Shown here piece after piece: positions 48,716-57,651 of a stretch of DNA of 64,000 nt. The notes beneath the pieces were generated by a model that was not told where the DNA came from, ran no database searches, and saw only the letters and a list, made by a program, of their open reading frames with translations. Source of the stretch: Paracoccus sp. Z118 (GTDB lineage Bacteria; Pseudomonadota; Alphaproteobacteria; Rhodobacterales; Rhodobacteraceae); the NCBI RefSeq assembly GCF_019061185.1, contig NZ_JAHQZU010000004.1:62001-126000 (forward strand), given 5' to 3'. The stretch's first letter is position 1. Each line of letters begins with the position of its first letter. The translations under genes and the position numbers were made by a program.

Positions 48716-49710
48716 CAGTTGACGAACACCTGGTCGAGGATGCCGCCGCTGCCGAAGTGCTGTTCCATGACCTGCTCCCAACCGCCGAACACGTCCTCGA
48801 CGGTCAGCAGCTCGACTTCGGGGAACTCGCCTGCGAACTCGGCTTTCACGGTCTCGTCGATGACGCGGTTGTGGCTTTCGGCCAGGATGCGCTGCGCCTC
48901 GGGCGAGTAGAGCCAGTTCAGATAGGCGTTCGCCAGTTCGGTCGTGCCGTTGCGGTCGGTGTTTTCCTCGACCACGGCGACGGGGAAGGCGGCGAACAGG
49001 CTGACCGGCGGAGTGATCGCCACCAGCCCGCGATCGGCGTATTGCGCGGCGATCTGGCGGGTTTCGGCCTCGAAGGTGATGAGCACGTCGCCGATGTCCC
49101 GCTCGACGAAGGTCTGGGTCGCGGCGCGGCCGCCGGTGTCGAAGACCGGCACGTTGGACAGGATCTCGCGCACGAAGTCCTGCGCCGCCGCCTCGTCGCC
49201 GTTATTGGCGCGCAGGCCGTAGGCATAGGCGGCCAGATAGGTGTAGCGGCCGTTGCCCGAGGTGCGCGGGTTGGGGAACACCGCCTGCACATCGTCGCGG
49301 GCGAGGTCCGACCAGTCCTGAATATTCTTGGGGTTGCCCTCGCGGACGAGGAAGGCGGGCATCGAATACCAGGGCGAGGCGCCGTTGGGGAACGCCTCGC
49401 GCCAGTTCTCGGCCACCATGCCGCCATCGGCCAGCGCCATCACGTCGGTTTCCTGGTTGAAGGTCACGACATCCGCCGGCAGCCCTTCGAGGATCGAGCG
49501 GGCCTGCTTGGAGGAACCTGCGTGCGACTGCTCGATGGTGACGTCGCGGCCGGTGTCGGCCTTCCATTTCTCGACGAAGACGGGGTTCAGGGCCTCGAAC
49601 AGCTCGCGGGCAATGTCGTAGCTGACGTTCAGCAGCCGGTCCTGCGCCATGGCCGGGGTGGCGCCCAGCACCAGCGCCACGGCGGCGGCCTTGAAGACGG
49701 ACAGTTTCAT
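48715..49710 (-). CDS. Periplasmic sulfate-binding protein
   Basis: Solute receptor of the sulfate/thiosulfate importer (Sbp/CysP family), 331 residues. The signal peptide ends at about residue 22 (AVALVLGATPAMA). The mature start is LLNVSYDIARELFEALN. Ligand-loop signature QSHAGSSKQARSILEGLPADV lies at about 61-81 (in outline QSHAGSSKQA). Then VVTFNQETDV, NPRTSGNGRYTYLAAYAYG and VLITFEAE are typical. Which of Sbp or CysP it corresponds to cannot be decided. Starts 11 bp after cysA. Confidence 0.92.
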   Translation of the reverse strand: MKLSVFKAAAVALVLGATPAMAQDRLLNVSYDIARELFEALNPVFVEKWKADTGRDVTIEQSHAGSSKQARSILEGLPADVVTFNQETDVMALADGGMVAENWREAFPNGASPWYSMPAFLVREGNPKNIQDWSDLARDDVQAVFPNPRTSGNGRYTYLAAYAYGLRANNGDEAAAQDFVREILSNVPVFDTGGRAATQTFVERDIGDVLITFEAETRQIAAQYADRGLVAITPPVSLFAAFPVAVVEENTDRNGTTELANAYLNWLYSPEAQRILAESHNRVIDETVKAEFAGEFPEVELLTVEDVFGGWEQVMEQHFGSGGILDQVFVN

Positions 49711-49721
49711 GATGATCCCTT

Positions 49722-50774
49722 TCAGACGGTTTCAGCGGGAAAGACGGAGCCGGCCTCGGGGCGCAGATGCACCCTGACGCCGGGGGTGAGCCCCTGCGCG
49801 CCGGGAGAGCGGCGGCGCAGGTCGGCGGGAATCTCGGTGCCGGACGCGTCCGACAGGATCAGCCGCAGCTGCGAGCCGGTGTTGGTGACGGACGAGACGG
49901 ACCACGGGCCGGAGGGGTCGGGGATGGGCAGCAGATCCTCGGGGCGGACGAAAAGCTGCGCGGGGCCATTGGGCAGGTCTGCCGTTGGAAGGTGGGCCGC
50001 GTCGATGCCCGCGCCGCCGATCCGGCCCTCGCGGACCGCCACGGGCAGGTGGATGGTCGCGCCCATGAAATCGGCGATGAAGGGCGTGGCGGGCGCGTCG
50101 TGGATGGTCGCGGCGTTGCCGATCTGCTCGATCCGGCCGTGGTTCATCACCACCACCCGGTCGGCCAGCTCGAACGCCTCTTCCTGATCGTGGGTCACGA
50201 AGATCGTCGTCGTGCCCATCGCGTCATGCACGCCCCGCAGCCAGCGGCGCAGGTCGCGGCGCACGGCGGCGTCCAGCGCGCCGAACGGCTCGTCCAGCAG
50301 CAGCACCGTCGGCTCGATCGCCAGCGCCCGGCCAAGGGCGACGCGCTGTCGCTGGCCGCCGGAAAGCTGTGCCGGGTAGCGATCGCCAAGCGCGTCGATC
50401 TGTAGAAAGCCCAGCAGTTCGTTGACGCGGCTGGCGATCTGCGCCTTGGCCGGCCGTTCGCCGCGGGGGCGGACCGTCAAGCCGAATGCGATGTTGTCGC
50501 GCACGGTCATCTGCGGGAACAGCGCATAGTTCTGGAACACGAAGCCGATGCGGCGATCCTGCGGCGAGAGTTGCAGCCAGTCCTGCCCGTCGAAGGCAAG
50601 GCCGCCGCGATCGGGCCAGTCCAGCCCGGCGATGATCTTGAGCAGCGTCGTCTTGCCCGAGCCGGAGGGCCCGAGCAGGGCCACAAGCTCTCCGTTCGCG
50701 ACGGTGAGGTCGATCCCGCGCAGCACCTCGGTCCGGCCGAAGCTCTTGTACATCTGCGCGATTTCGATGGTCAT
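49722..50774 (-). CDS. cysA: Sulfate/thiosulfate ABC transporter ATPase CysA
   Basis: Cytoplasmic ATPase of the sulfate importer, 350 residues. Walker A is LLGPSGSGKTTLLKIIAGL near residue 33. The Q-loop is VFQNYALFPQMTV. The signature is LSGGQRQRVALGRALAIEP, with Walker B VLLLDEPFGALDA and the H-loop TIFVTHDQEEA. The C-terminal TOBE-like domain covers about 240-350. Here cysA is the first gene of the operon, unlike the E. coli order cysPTWA. The promoter must lie in the 259 bp upstream, where no operator was recognised. Confidence 0.93.
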   Translation of the reverse strand: MTIEIAQMYKSFGRTEVLRGIDLTVANGELVALLGPSGSGKTTLLKIIAGLDWPDRGGLAFDGQDWLQLSPQDRRIGFVFQNYALFPQMTVRDNIAFGLTVRPRGERPAKAQIASRVNELLGFLQIDALGDRYPAQLSGGQRQRVALGRALAIEPTVLLLDEPFGALDAAVRRDLRRWLRGVHDAMGTTTIFVTHDQEEAFELADRVVVMNHGRIEQIGNAATIHDAPATPFIADFMGATIHLPVAVREGRIGGAGIDAAHLPTADLPNGPAQLFVRPEDLLPIPDPSGPWSVSSVTNTGSQLRLILSDASGTEIPADLRRRSPGAQGLTPGVRVHLRPEAGSVFPAETV

Positions 50775-51033
50775 GGGGCCTCTTCCAGTTCTTCGCGGCA
50801 CGATCTAGCGACGCGGGTGCAGGGCAACAAGGAACGCCCCGTGATCCCCGTAAAGGGCAGCCGGACGGGTTTTCTGGAAGTGGAGGAGGGGCCGGAAAGT
50901 TCCACGCGTTCGCGGGGCCGGAGGGAAATCCGGTCCCCCGCGAGGCGGGCGGACCGGGAAGATTTTCCTTATTAGCCCCAGCGGCGCGGCTGGGGCGGGA
51001 AAACCTGAGCGTCGGGCGGAGCCGCCCCTCGGC

Positions 51034-51666
51034 TCAGTTCAGATCGTCCACGCTGCGGATGACCTTGTTCAGCAGGCCGTAGTCGATCGCCTCCTGGGTG
51101 TTCAGCCAGAAGTCACGCTCCGTATCCGCGGCGATTTTCTCGACCGGCTGGCCGGTCGCCTCGGCGAAGATCTGGTTCAGGCGGTCGCGCATCAGGCGAA
51201 GCTGCTCCGCCTGGATCATCATGTCGGAACTGGTCCCGCCGATCCCGCCCGAGGGCTGGTGGATCAGGAACCGCGTGTTCGGCAGGCAGAAGCGGTTTTC
51301 CCGCTTGGCGCCGACGAAGATCAGCGCCCCCGCGCTCGCCACCCAGCCCGAGCCGATGGTGCGGACGGTCGGACGGATGAAGCGGATCACGTCATGGATC
51401 ATGTCGCCGGATTCGACATGCCCGCCGGGGGACGAGATCAGGACGTTGATCGGATTGTCGTTATCCTCGGCCAGCGCGAGCAGGTGCGAGACGGTGCGCT
51501 GCGCCAGCTTGTCGTTGATCGTGCCCGCGACAATCACCGTCCGCGAGCGGAAATACAGCTTGTCGATGGCCGGGCTCTGCGGAAGGCCCAGTTCCTCGCC
51601 CTGCTGCTTTTCCTCGCGCTCATCGTCGTCATCGTCGTCGTCATCAAGGCGGTGGCGCAGCATCAT
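51034..51666 (-). CDS. ClpP-type serine protease subunit with acidic N-terminus
   Basis: Clp protease peptidase paralogue of 210 residues. After MMLRHRL comes a run of eight Asp, then EREEKQQGEELG, an N-terminal extension not found in standard ClpP. The catalytic core is intact: ISSPGGHVESGDMIHDVIRF, then GSGWVASAGALIF with the nucleophile Ser (A-S-A-G instead of A-S-M-G), RFLIHQPSGGIGG with the catalytic His, and DTERDFWLNTQEAIDYGL with the catalytic Asp. No clpX or clpA lies nearby. Two tandem ATGs are possible, and an AAAGGA site favours the second (51663). It may be an auxiliary ClpP2-like subunit. Located just downstream of hrcA-grpE. Confidence 0.88.
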   Translation of the reverse strand: MMLRHRLDDDDDDDDEREEKQQGEELGLPQSPAIDKLYFRSRTVIVAGTINDKLAQRTVSHLLALAEDNDNPINVLISSPGGHVESGDMIHDVIRFIRPTVRTIGSGWVASAGALIFVGAKRENRFCLPNTRFLIHQPSGGIGGTSSDMMIQAEQLRLMRDRLNQIFAEATGQPVEKIAADTERDFWLNTQEAIDYGLLNKVIRSVDDLN

Positions 51667-51788
51667 CGGTCCTTTCGCGTGGTCGGCGGCCGGAACAGGC
51701 CCGGCGCGTCCCGTCTTACCTAGGCAGGGATTAAGGCCCCGTAAAGAACGGCCGGCCGGATCGTCCTCGATCCCGCCGGCGCGCACGG

Positions 51789-52376
51789 TCAGTTCGCCGG
51801 CGTGGGCCTGCTCGCCGGGGTCGAGGAGACGCCGACCTGTGCGGCGCGCAGCAGACGGTCATGCAGCATGAAGCCGTTGGCCATCACCTGGATGATGTCG
51901 CCCGCCTGAGTGCCGGGAACCGGCGCCTCGAACATCGCCTCGTGCACCTGCGGATCGAAGCGGTCGCCGTTCGCCGGGCTGATGACCGTGACGCCGTGCT
52001 TGGCGAAGACGTTGTTCAGCTCGCGCAGGGTCAGCTCGATCCCTTCGATCAGGGCATGGTCAAGCTCCGAGCGCTCGCCCGCGACGTCCAGCGCGCGGGT
52101 CAGGGCGTCGTGGACGGGCAGGAGGTCGCGGGCAAGACGCGAGCCGCCGTAATTTTCGGCCTCGCGCCGGTCCTTGTCGGCGCGCTTGCGGGCGTTTTCG
52201 GCATCGGCCAGCGCACGCATGAAGCGGTCGCGATACTCGTCGCGCTCTGCCTCCAGCTCGGCGATGCGGGCATCGCCTTCCGGCAGATCGGCCAGCGGGT
52301 CCCGATCCGCCCCGAGGGCCGGATCCGTGTCGAAATCTTCCGCGTCCATCTGTCCGTTCTGCGTGTCGTTCATCAT
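51789..52376 (-). CDS. grpE: Nucleotide exchange factor GrpE
   Basis: DnaK co-chaperone, 195 residues. The long N-terminal helix (about 35-90) is rich in Glu, Arg and Ala (RIAELEAERDEYRDRFMRAL). The C-terminal beta-domain carries FDPQVHEAMFEAPVPGT and the signature GFMLHDRLLRAAQVGVS near residue 170. Starts one base after the hrcA stop, with tandem ATG codons. hrcA-grpE is a conserved heat-shock pair. dnaK is not in the window. Confidence 0.95.
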   Translation of the reverse strand: MMNDTQNGQMDAEDFDTDPALGADRDPLADLPEGDARIAELEAERDEYRDRFMRALADAENARKRADKDRREAENYGGSRLARDLLPVHDALTRALDVAGERSELDHALIEGIELTLRELNNVFAKHGVTVISPANGDRFDPQVHEAMFEAPVPGTQAGDIIQVMANGFMLHDRLLRAAQVGVSSTPASRPTPAN

Positions 52377-53426
52377 CTACCCCTTTCGGCCCGACAATAC
52401 CCGGCCGATCAGCTGCGCGGTGTAATCCACGATCGGCACGATGCGGCCGTAATTCAGCCGCGTCGGGCCGATGACCCCCACCGCACCCACAATTCTTCGG
52501 TCAGCGTTCATATAAGGTGAAACCACCAGAGAGGAACCCGAAAGTGAAAAAAGCTTGTTCTCCGAACCGATGAAGATGCGCACGCCTTCGCCGTCCTCGG
52601 CCAGTTCGAGAAAGCGGGCGATGTCGCGCTTGCGTTCCAGATCGTCGAACAGCACGCGGATGCGGTCGAGATCGGCGGCCTCGTTGTCCAGCAGGTTGCC
52701 GCGGCCCTTGACGATCAGCCGCGGGTCCTGCGGGTCCGAGTCCCATAGCGCAAGGCCCGCCGCCACCAGTTCCGCCGCCAGCGCGTCGATCTGCTGGCGG
52801 CTGGTGGTGATGGCATCGCCCAAGGTGGCGCGAAGCTCGGCCAGGGTCCGGCCCTCGGCCTGCGCGTTCAGGAAATTCGCCGCCTGACGCATGGAGCTGG
52901 GCGTCTGGCCGGGCGGCGGGTTGAAGACGCGGTTCTCGACCCGTCCATCGGCGAAGACGAGGATCGCCAGCGCCCGGTCCGGGGCAAGGCTGACGAACTC
53001 GATATGCCGGACCGGCGCCTCGACCTTGGGCATCAGCACCAGCGAGGCGCCGTGCGTCAGATGCGACAAGGCGGTGCTGACGCGGTCCAGCAGGACCGGG
53101 GTGTCGGGATGATCGTGACCCAGCGTCTCGTCGATCCGCTCGCGGTCGGCGGGGGCGAGGGGGTCGATTTCCATCAGCGCGTCCACGAACAGGCGCAGGC
53201 CGAGCTGGGTCGGCTGCCGCCCGGCCGAGACATGCGGGCTGTCGAGCAGGCCGAGATATTCCAGATCCTGCATCACGTTGCGGATCGTCGCCGCCGAGAC
53301 CGCCATCGATCGGGTCAGCGTGCGCGAACCGACCGGTTCGCCGGTTTCCAGATAGCCTTCGACCACGCGGCGGAACACCTCGCGCGAGCGGTCGTTGAGG
53401 TCGAAGGGCTGGTCGATCTGGGGCAT
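52377..53426 (-). CDS. hrcA: Heat-inducible transcription repressor HrcA
   Basis: Represses groESL/dnaK-type operons by binding CIRCE, 349 residues. The N-terminal winged HTH begins LNDRSREVFRRVVEGYLETG and has the family signature VSAGRQPTQLGLRLFVD near residue 65. The C-terminal GAF-like domain includes IFIGSENKLFSLSGSSLVVS and the terminal GVIGPTRLNYGRIVPIVDY. It diverges from rph across 75 bp. I see no TTAGCACTC-N9-GAGTGCTAA element in that gap, so hrcA does not look CIRCE-autoregulated here. Confidence 0.95.
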   Translation of the reverse strand: MPQIDQPFDLNDRSREVFRRVVEGYLETGEPVGSRTLTRSMAVSAATIRNVMQDLEYLGLLDSPHVSAGRQPTQLGLRLFVDALMEIDPLAPADRERIDETLGHDHPDTPVLLDRVSTALSHLTHGASLVLMPKVEAPVRHIEFVSLAPDRALAILVFADGRVENRVFNPPPGQTPSSMRQAANFLNAQAEGRTLAELRATLGDAITTSRQQIDALAAELVAAGLALWDSDPQDPRLIVKGRGNLLDNEAADLDRIRVLFDDLERKRDIARFLELAEDGEGVRIFIGSENKLFSLSGSSLVVSPYMNADRRIVGAVGVIGPTRLNYGRIVPIVDYTAQLIGRVLSGRKG

Positions 53427-53501
53427 TGACTGTGTGCCGAAGGGTTGCGGATGGGGTCTGCGGGCCTGTATCTGACGGGCGAAATCCTGAAAGGACAGCC
53501 C

Positions 53502-54215
53502 ATGCGCCCCTCTGGCCGGAATCTAGACCAACTGCGCCCGATTTCAATCGAAACCGGCGTGATGCGGCATGCCGAGGGCTCGTGCCTGATCCGCTGCGGC
53601 GACACGCATGTGCTGTGCTCGGCCTCGATCGAGGACCGGCCGCCGCCGTTCCTGAAGGGCTCGGGCCAAGGCTGGGTCACGGCGGAATACGGGATGCTGC
53701 CGCGCGCCACCACGACGCGGAACCGGCGCGAGGCCGCGGCGGGCAAGCAGGGCGGGCGCACGGTGGAAATCCAGCGGCTGATCGGCCGCGCGCTGCGGGC
53801 CGGGGTGGACCGGCGTGCCCTGGGCGAGCGGCAGATCGTCATCGACTGCGACGTGATCCAGGCGGACGGGGGCACCCGCTGCGCGGCAATCACCGGCGGC
53901 TGGGTCGCGCTGCGGCTGGCGGTCAACAAGCTGATCGCGGCGAAGATGGTGACGAGCGATCCGATCATGGATCACGTCGCGGCGGTCAGCTGCGGCATCT
54001 ATGCGGGCCAGCCGGTCGTCGATCTGGATTATGCCGAGGACAGCGTGGCGGGGACCGACGGGAACTTCGTGCTGACCGGAGCCGGACGGCTGATCGAGGT
54101 GCAGATGTCGGCGGAGGGCGCGGCGTTCTCGCGCGCCGAGATGGGGCAGTTGATGGATCTGGCCGAGGGCGGGATCGCGCAGTTGGTCGAGGCGCAGAAG
54201 GCCGCGCTGGCGTGA
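53502..54215 (+). CDS. rph: Ribonuclease PH
   Basis: Phosphorolytic 3'-5' exoribonuclease trimming tRNA 3' ends, 237 residues. Family stretches are [19 protein letters not shown] at the start, [20 protein letters not shown] (in outline [13 protein letters not shown]), [20 protein letters not shown] and [21 protein letters not shown] at 53502 gives the conserved N-terminus and follows AAAGGA. The stop overlaps the rdgB GTG. Its place opposite hrcA is conserved in alphaproteobacteria. Confidence 0.96.
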   Translation: MRPSGRNLDQLRPISIETGVMRHAEGSCLIRCGDTHVLCSASIEDRPPPFLKGSGQGWVTAEYGMLPRATTTRNRREAAAGKQGGRTVEIQRLIGRALRAGVDRRALGERQIVIDCDVIQADGGTRCAAITGGWVALRLAVNKLIAAKMVTSDPIMDHVAAVSCGIYAGQPVVDLDYAEDSVAGTDGNFVLTGAGRLIEVQMSAEGAAFSRAEMGQLMDLAEGGIAQLVEAQKAALA

Positions 54216-54817
54216 GACGGCTGACCGAAAAGCGGCTGCTGGTCGCCACCCATAACGCCGGCAAGCTGGACGAGATGCGGGCGCTGTTCGCGCCGCATGG
54301 GGTCGAGGTCGTGGGTGCGGCAGAAATGGGGCTCGGGGAGCCGGTCGAGACCGAGGACAGCTTCATCGGCAACGCCCGGATCAAGGCCCGCGCTGCCGTC
54401 GAGGCCACGGGGCTTCCGGCGCTGGCGGATGACAGCGGGATCGCCATCGAGGGGCTGGACGGCGCACCGGGTGTGCATACGGCCGACTGGGCCGAGACCG
54501 GCGCGGGGCGGGACTTCATGCAGGCGATGACGCGGGCGTGGAGCGAGCTTGAGGCGCGCGGGGTGCCCGAGCCGCGCCGCGCCGCGTTCCATGCGACCTT
54601 CGTGCTGATGTGGCCGGATGGGCATGAGGAGATATTTGAAGGTATCGCGCACGGGCGGCTCGTCTGGCCGGTGCGCGGGGCGCTGGGGCATGGCTATGAT
54701 CCGATGTTCATGCCGGACGGCCATGACCGGACCTATGCCGAAATGACCGCCGATGAGAAGAATGCCATCAGCCACCGGGCCGATGCGTTCAGGAAGCTGC
54801 AGGCGGTCCTTGGCTGA
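54212..54817 (+). CDS. rdgB: XTP/dITP pyrophosphatase (non-canonical purine NTPase)
   Basis: House-cleaning enzyme hydrolysing XTP, ITP and dITP, 201 residues. Motifs are [16 protein letters not shown] near residue 10, [20 protein letters not shown] near 70, [11 protein letters not shown] near 155, and [16 protein letters not shown] at the end. The start is GTG at 54212, overlapping the rph stop (GTGA). No later ATG keeps the THNAGK motif. Confidence 0.95.
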   Translation: MRRLTEKRLLVATHNAGKLDEMRALFAPHGVEVVGAAEMGLGEPVETEDSFIGNARIKARAAVEATGLPALADDSGIAIEGLDGAPGVHTADWAETGAGRDFMQAMTRAWSELEARGVPEPRRAAFHATFVLMWPDGHEEIFEGIAHGRLVWPVRGALGHGYDPMFMPDGHDRTYAEMTADEKNAISHRADAFRKLQAVLG

Positions 54818-55985
54818 GTTCTGGCAACCGGGCGAGGACTGGCGGGCGGGCGGCTTTGCGCTGTACGTCCATTGGCCCTTCTGCGCGGCGAAATGCCCCT
54901 ATTGCGACTTCAACAGCCATGTCGCGGCGGTGATCGACCAGCCGCGATGGCTGGCGGCCTATCGGGCCGAGCTAGCGCGGCTCGCCGCCGAAGTGCCGGG
55001 GCGTGTGCTCGGCAGCATCTTCTTCGGCGGTGGCACGCCGTCGCTGATGGCGCCGGAGACGGTCGCTGGGGTGATCGAGGCGGCGCGGGCGGCATGGCCG
55101 CTGGCGAATGACGCCGAGATCACGCTGGAGGCGAACCCCACCAGCGTCGAGGCGGGGCGGTTCCTGGCCTATGCCGACGCGGGGGTGAACCGGCTGTCGA
55201 TGGGCGTGCAGGCGCTCAACGACGACGACCTGCGGCGGCTGGGGCGGATGCATTCGGCTGCCGAGGCGCGAACAGCGTTCGAGATCGCGCGCAACGCCTT
55301 CGGACGGGTCAGTTTCGATCTGATCTATGCCCGCCAGCAGCAGAGCCGGGAAGCCTGGCGGCGGGAGTTGGGCGAGGCGCTGTCGATGGCGGTGGACCAT
55401 CTGTCGCTTTATCAACTGACGATCGAGCCGGAGACGGCTTTCGGAAAACGCCATGCTGCGGGTGGGTTACGCGATATACCTGACGACGACACCGCTGGTG
55501 ATATGTATTTGGAAACAAACGATATTTGTGATAATTACGGGTATTATGCCTACGAAATATCAAATCACGCCGCCTCGGGGTCAGAAAGCAGGCACAATCT
55601 GGTCTATTGGCGTCAAGGAGATTGGGCAGCGATCGGACCGGGAGCGCATGGAAGGCTGACGTTGCCTGCCGGGCGATTCGCCACCGAGGCGTATCGCGCC
55701 CCCGGCGAATGGCTGAACGCCGTCGAGCGTAACGGTTCGGGTGAGTTGCCGCGCGAGAGGCTGGAACTGCGCGATCAGGCCGTGGAGTATCTGCTGATGT
55801 CCCTGCGACTGGTCGAAGGTATGGAGCTCCGGCGCTTCGAAGCAATGAACGGTGCCGGGCTCGACTCCGCCGCCATCCAGTCGCTGCACGAGCTGGGGCT
55901 GATTGAACTGGACGCCGAACGTATCCGGGTCACGCCGCAGGGCCGTCCGGTATTGAATGCGATCCTGCGGGAACTGGCGCCCTGA
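54810..55985 (+). CDS. hemW: Heme chaperone HemW, radical-SAM, with AT-rich mosaic patch
   Basis: Radical-SAM-type heme-trafficking protein formerly called oxygen-independent coproporphyrinogen III oxidase-like. About 391 residues. The cluster motif is HWPFCAAKCPYCDFNSH near residue 21, i.e. CxxxCxxC without the HemN-type extra Cys. IFFGGGTPSLM, TLEANPTS and LSMGVQALNDDDLRRLGR are typical. The start is uncertain: TTG at 54810 overlaps rdgB and gives [11 protein letters not shown] at 54783 or 54753 would add residues inside rdgB. Bases from about 55441 to 55640 are far more AT-rich than their flanks, but the frame stays open and conserved (YEISNHA, SRHNLVYW, IGPGAHGR). Confidence 0.92.
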   Translation: MAEFWQPGEDWRAGGFALYVHWPFCAAKCPYCDFNSHVAAVIDQPRWLAAYRAELARLAAEVPGRVLGSIFFGGGTPSLMAPETVAGVIEAARAAWPLANDAEITLEANPTSVEAGRFLAYADAGVNRLSMGVQALNDDDLRRLGRMHSAAEARTAFEIARNAFGRVSFDLIYARQQQSREAWRRELGEALSMAVDHLSLYQLTIEPETAFGKRHAAGGLRDIPDDDTAGDMYLETNDICDNYGYYAYEISNHAASGSESRHNLVYWRQGDWAAIGPGAHGRLTLPAGRFATEAYRAPGEWLNAVERNGSGELPRERLELRDQAVEYLLMSLRLVEGMELRRFEAMNGAGLDSAAIQSLHELGLIELDAERIRVTPQGRPVLNAILRELAP

Positions 55986-55988
55986 GGC

Positions 55989-56867
55989 TCAGGCGGTGCC
56001 ACCGAGCAACTGGCACAGGCGGTCAAGCTGGTCTAGATCGCGGTAGCTGATCGTCATGCGGCCGCCATCGTGGCCCGCATGATCTATGCGGACCCGCATC
56101 TTCAACTGCGCGCCGAGATCGCTTTCGATCGCCCGCGTGTCGGCGTCCTTGCTGCTTTCGCGGCGGGGCATCCGCTCGGGCTTCGGCGCGGACTGCTCGC
56201 GCACCATCGCCTCTGTCTCACGCACGGACAGACCACGCTCGGCCACCTTGCGGGCAAGGCTGACCGGATCGGGTGCGGTGATCAACGCGCGTGCGTGACC
56301 GGCGGTCAGGGTGTTGTCGCGCAGCATCGCTTGCACCGGGTCGGGCAGGTTCAACAGGCGCAGGATATTCGAGATGTGGCTGCGGCTCTTGTTCAGCGCC
56401 TCGGCCAATTTTTCCTGCGTATGGCCGAAGCGGTCCATGAGCTGGCGATAGGACGCCGCCTCCTCGATCGCGTTCAGATCGGCGCGTTGGATATTCTCGA
56501 TCAGCGCGACTTCGAGCACCTCGGCGTCGGTCAGGTCGCTGACGATGACGGGCAGGTCATGGAGCTGCGCGATCTGCGCCGCGCGCCAGCGGCGCTCGCC
56601 GGCGACGATCTGGTACAGCCCGCCGCCATCCGGGTGGGGACGCACGATCAGCGGCTGAAGAACGCCCCGGCTGCGGAGCGAATCGGCAAGCTGTTGCAGC
56701 AGCTCGGGCGAGAAGTCTCGGCGCGGCTGGTCGGGGTTGGGGATCAACTGCTCGATCGGCAGGCGCTGCGACTCGGGCGCGGGGCTGTCCGGCGCCAGCG
56801 CCACATCGGCCATGAGTGCGGAGAGACCGCGGCCCAGGCCGCGCTTGTCGGTCTTGCGTTCAGCCAT
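55989..56867 (-). CDS. parB: Chromosome partitioning protein ParB
   Basis: CTP-dependent DNA clamp that loads at parS, 292 residues. The N-terminus is RGLGRGLSALMAD with the ParA-activating basic segment. The ParB/Spo0J domain has NPDQPRRDF, RGVLQPLIVRP and IVAGERRWRAAQIA (the GERRWRA CTPase box), then ENIQRADLNAIEEA. A central HTH contains NKSRSHISNILRLLNLPD near residue 155. The C-terminal dimer domain ends ISYRDLDQLDRLCQLLG. ATG at 56867 overlaps the parA stop by 8 bp. Confidence 0.96.
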   Translation of the reverse strand: MAERKTDKRGLGRGLSALMADVALAPDSPAPESQRLPIEQLIPNPDQPRRDFSPELLQQLADSLRSRGVLQPLIVRPHPDGGGLYQIVAGERRWRAAQIAQLHDLPVIVSDLTDAEVLEVALIENIQRADLNAIEEAASYRQLMDRFGHTQEKLAEALNKSRSHISNILRLLNLPDPVQAMLRDNTLTAGHARALITAPDPVSLARKVAERGLSVRETEAMVREQSAPKPERMPRRESSKDADTRAIESDLGAQLKMRVRIDHAGHDGGRMTISYRDLDQLDRLCQLLGGTA

Positions 56868-57651
56868 GCTTTGCCTTCGATTTCTGTGCCTTGCGACGAG
56901 CGACAAACTCTTTCGCGACCGCACGATAGGCCGTGCTGCCCTTGGATGTCGGATCGTAGTGGATGACGGGTTTGCCGTGTGATGGCGATTCCGAGACGCG
57001 GACGTTGCGCGGAATGACCGTCTTGAAAACCAGATCGCCGAGCGTCTCCCGTGCATCCGCCTCGACCTGAACCGCGAGGTTGTTGCGGCTGTCGGACATG
57101 GTGAGAAGCACGCCCTCGATCCGAAGATCGGGGTTGGCAGCCTGACGCACCTGCCGGACAGTCAAAAGAAGCTGGGAGAGGCCTTCGAGCGCGTAGAATT
57201 CGGCCTGAAGCGGCACCAGAACGCTTTCGGCGGCGACCATCGCATTGAGGGTCAGCAAGCCAAGCGCAGGCGGGCAGTCGATCAGAACGATGTCGCTGCG
57301 CGTGCCCGTGAGCGCCTGCTTGAGCAGCATCGTCCGGCTGCTGCGGGCCGAAAGATCGATATCGGCAGAGGAGAGGTCGGCATTCGCGGGAACGATCGAC
57401 AGGCGCTTGATGGCGGTTTCGCGGATCGTATCGTTCAGCGGAGCTTCGCCGGTGAGGACATCGTAGCTGCTGGGGGTGCGGTCCTGCCCGTCGAGTCCGA
57501 GGCCCGTGGACGCGTTGCCCTGAGGGTCGAGATCGATCAGCAGGACGGAACTGCCGAGCTCGGCCAGCGCGGCGCCAAGATTGATGGCCGTGGTCGTCTT
57601 TCCGACGCCCCCCTTCTGGTTGGCAATGGCGATGATATAGGGCTCAGCCAT
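56860..57651 (-). CDS. parA: Chromosome partitioning ATPase ParA
   Basis: Walker-type ATPase that moves ParB-parS complexes, 263 residues. The deviant Walker A is NQKGGVGKTTTAINLGAAL (residues 11-29). LIDLDPQGNASTGLG follows, then the Walker B-like IVLIDCPPALGLLTLNAM and the C-terminal EFYALEGLSQLLLTV. The size is that of chromosomal ParA/Soj. Start overlaps the rsmG stop by 8 bp. Confidence 0.96.
   Translation of the reverse strand: MAEPYIIAIANQKGGVGKTTTAINLGAALAELGSSVLLIDLDPQGNASTGLGLDGQDRTPSSYDVLTGEAPLNDTIRETAIKRLSIVPANADLSSADIDLSARSSRTMLLKQALTGTRSDIVLIDCPPALGLLTLNAMVAAESVLVPLQAEFYALEGLSQLLLTVRQVRQAANPDLRIEGVLLTMSDSRNNLAVQVEADARETLGDLVFKTVIPRNVRVSESPSHGKPVIHYDPTSKGSTAYRAVAKEFVARRKAQKSKAKHG

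Noticed and set aside
53427..53501. CIRCE operator in the hrcA-rph gap
   Set aside because: No TTAGCACTC/GAGTGCTAA inverted repeat is present.
55501..55640. Insertion element or frameshift inside hemW
   Set aside because: There are no terminal repeats or target duplication, and the frame continues through with conserved HemW residues. A homologous mosaic explains it better.
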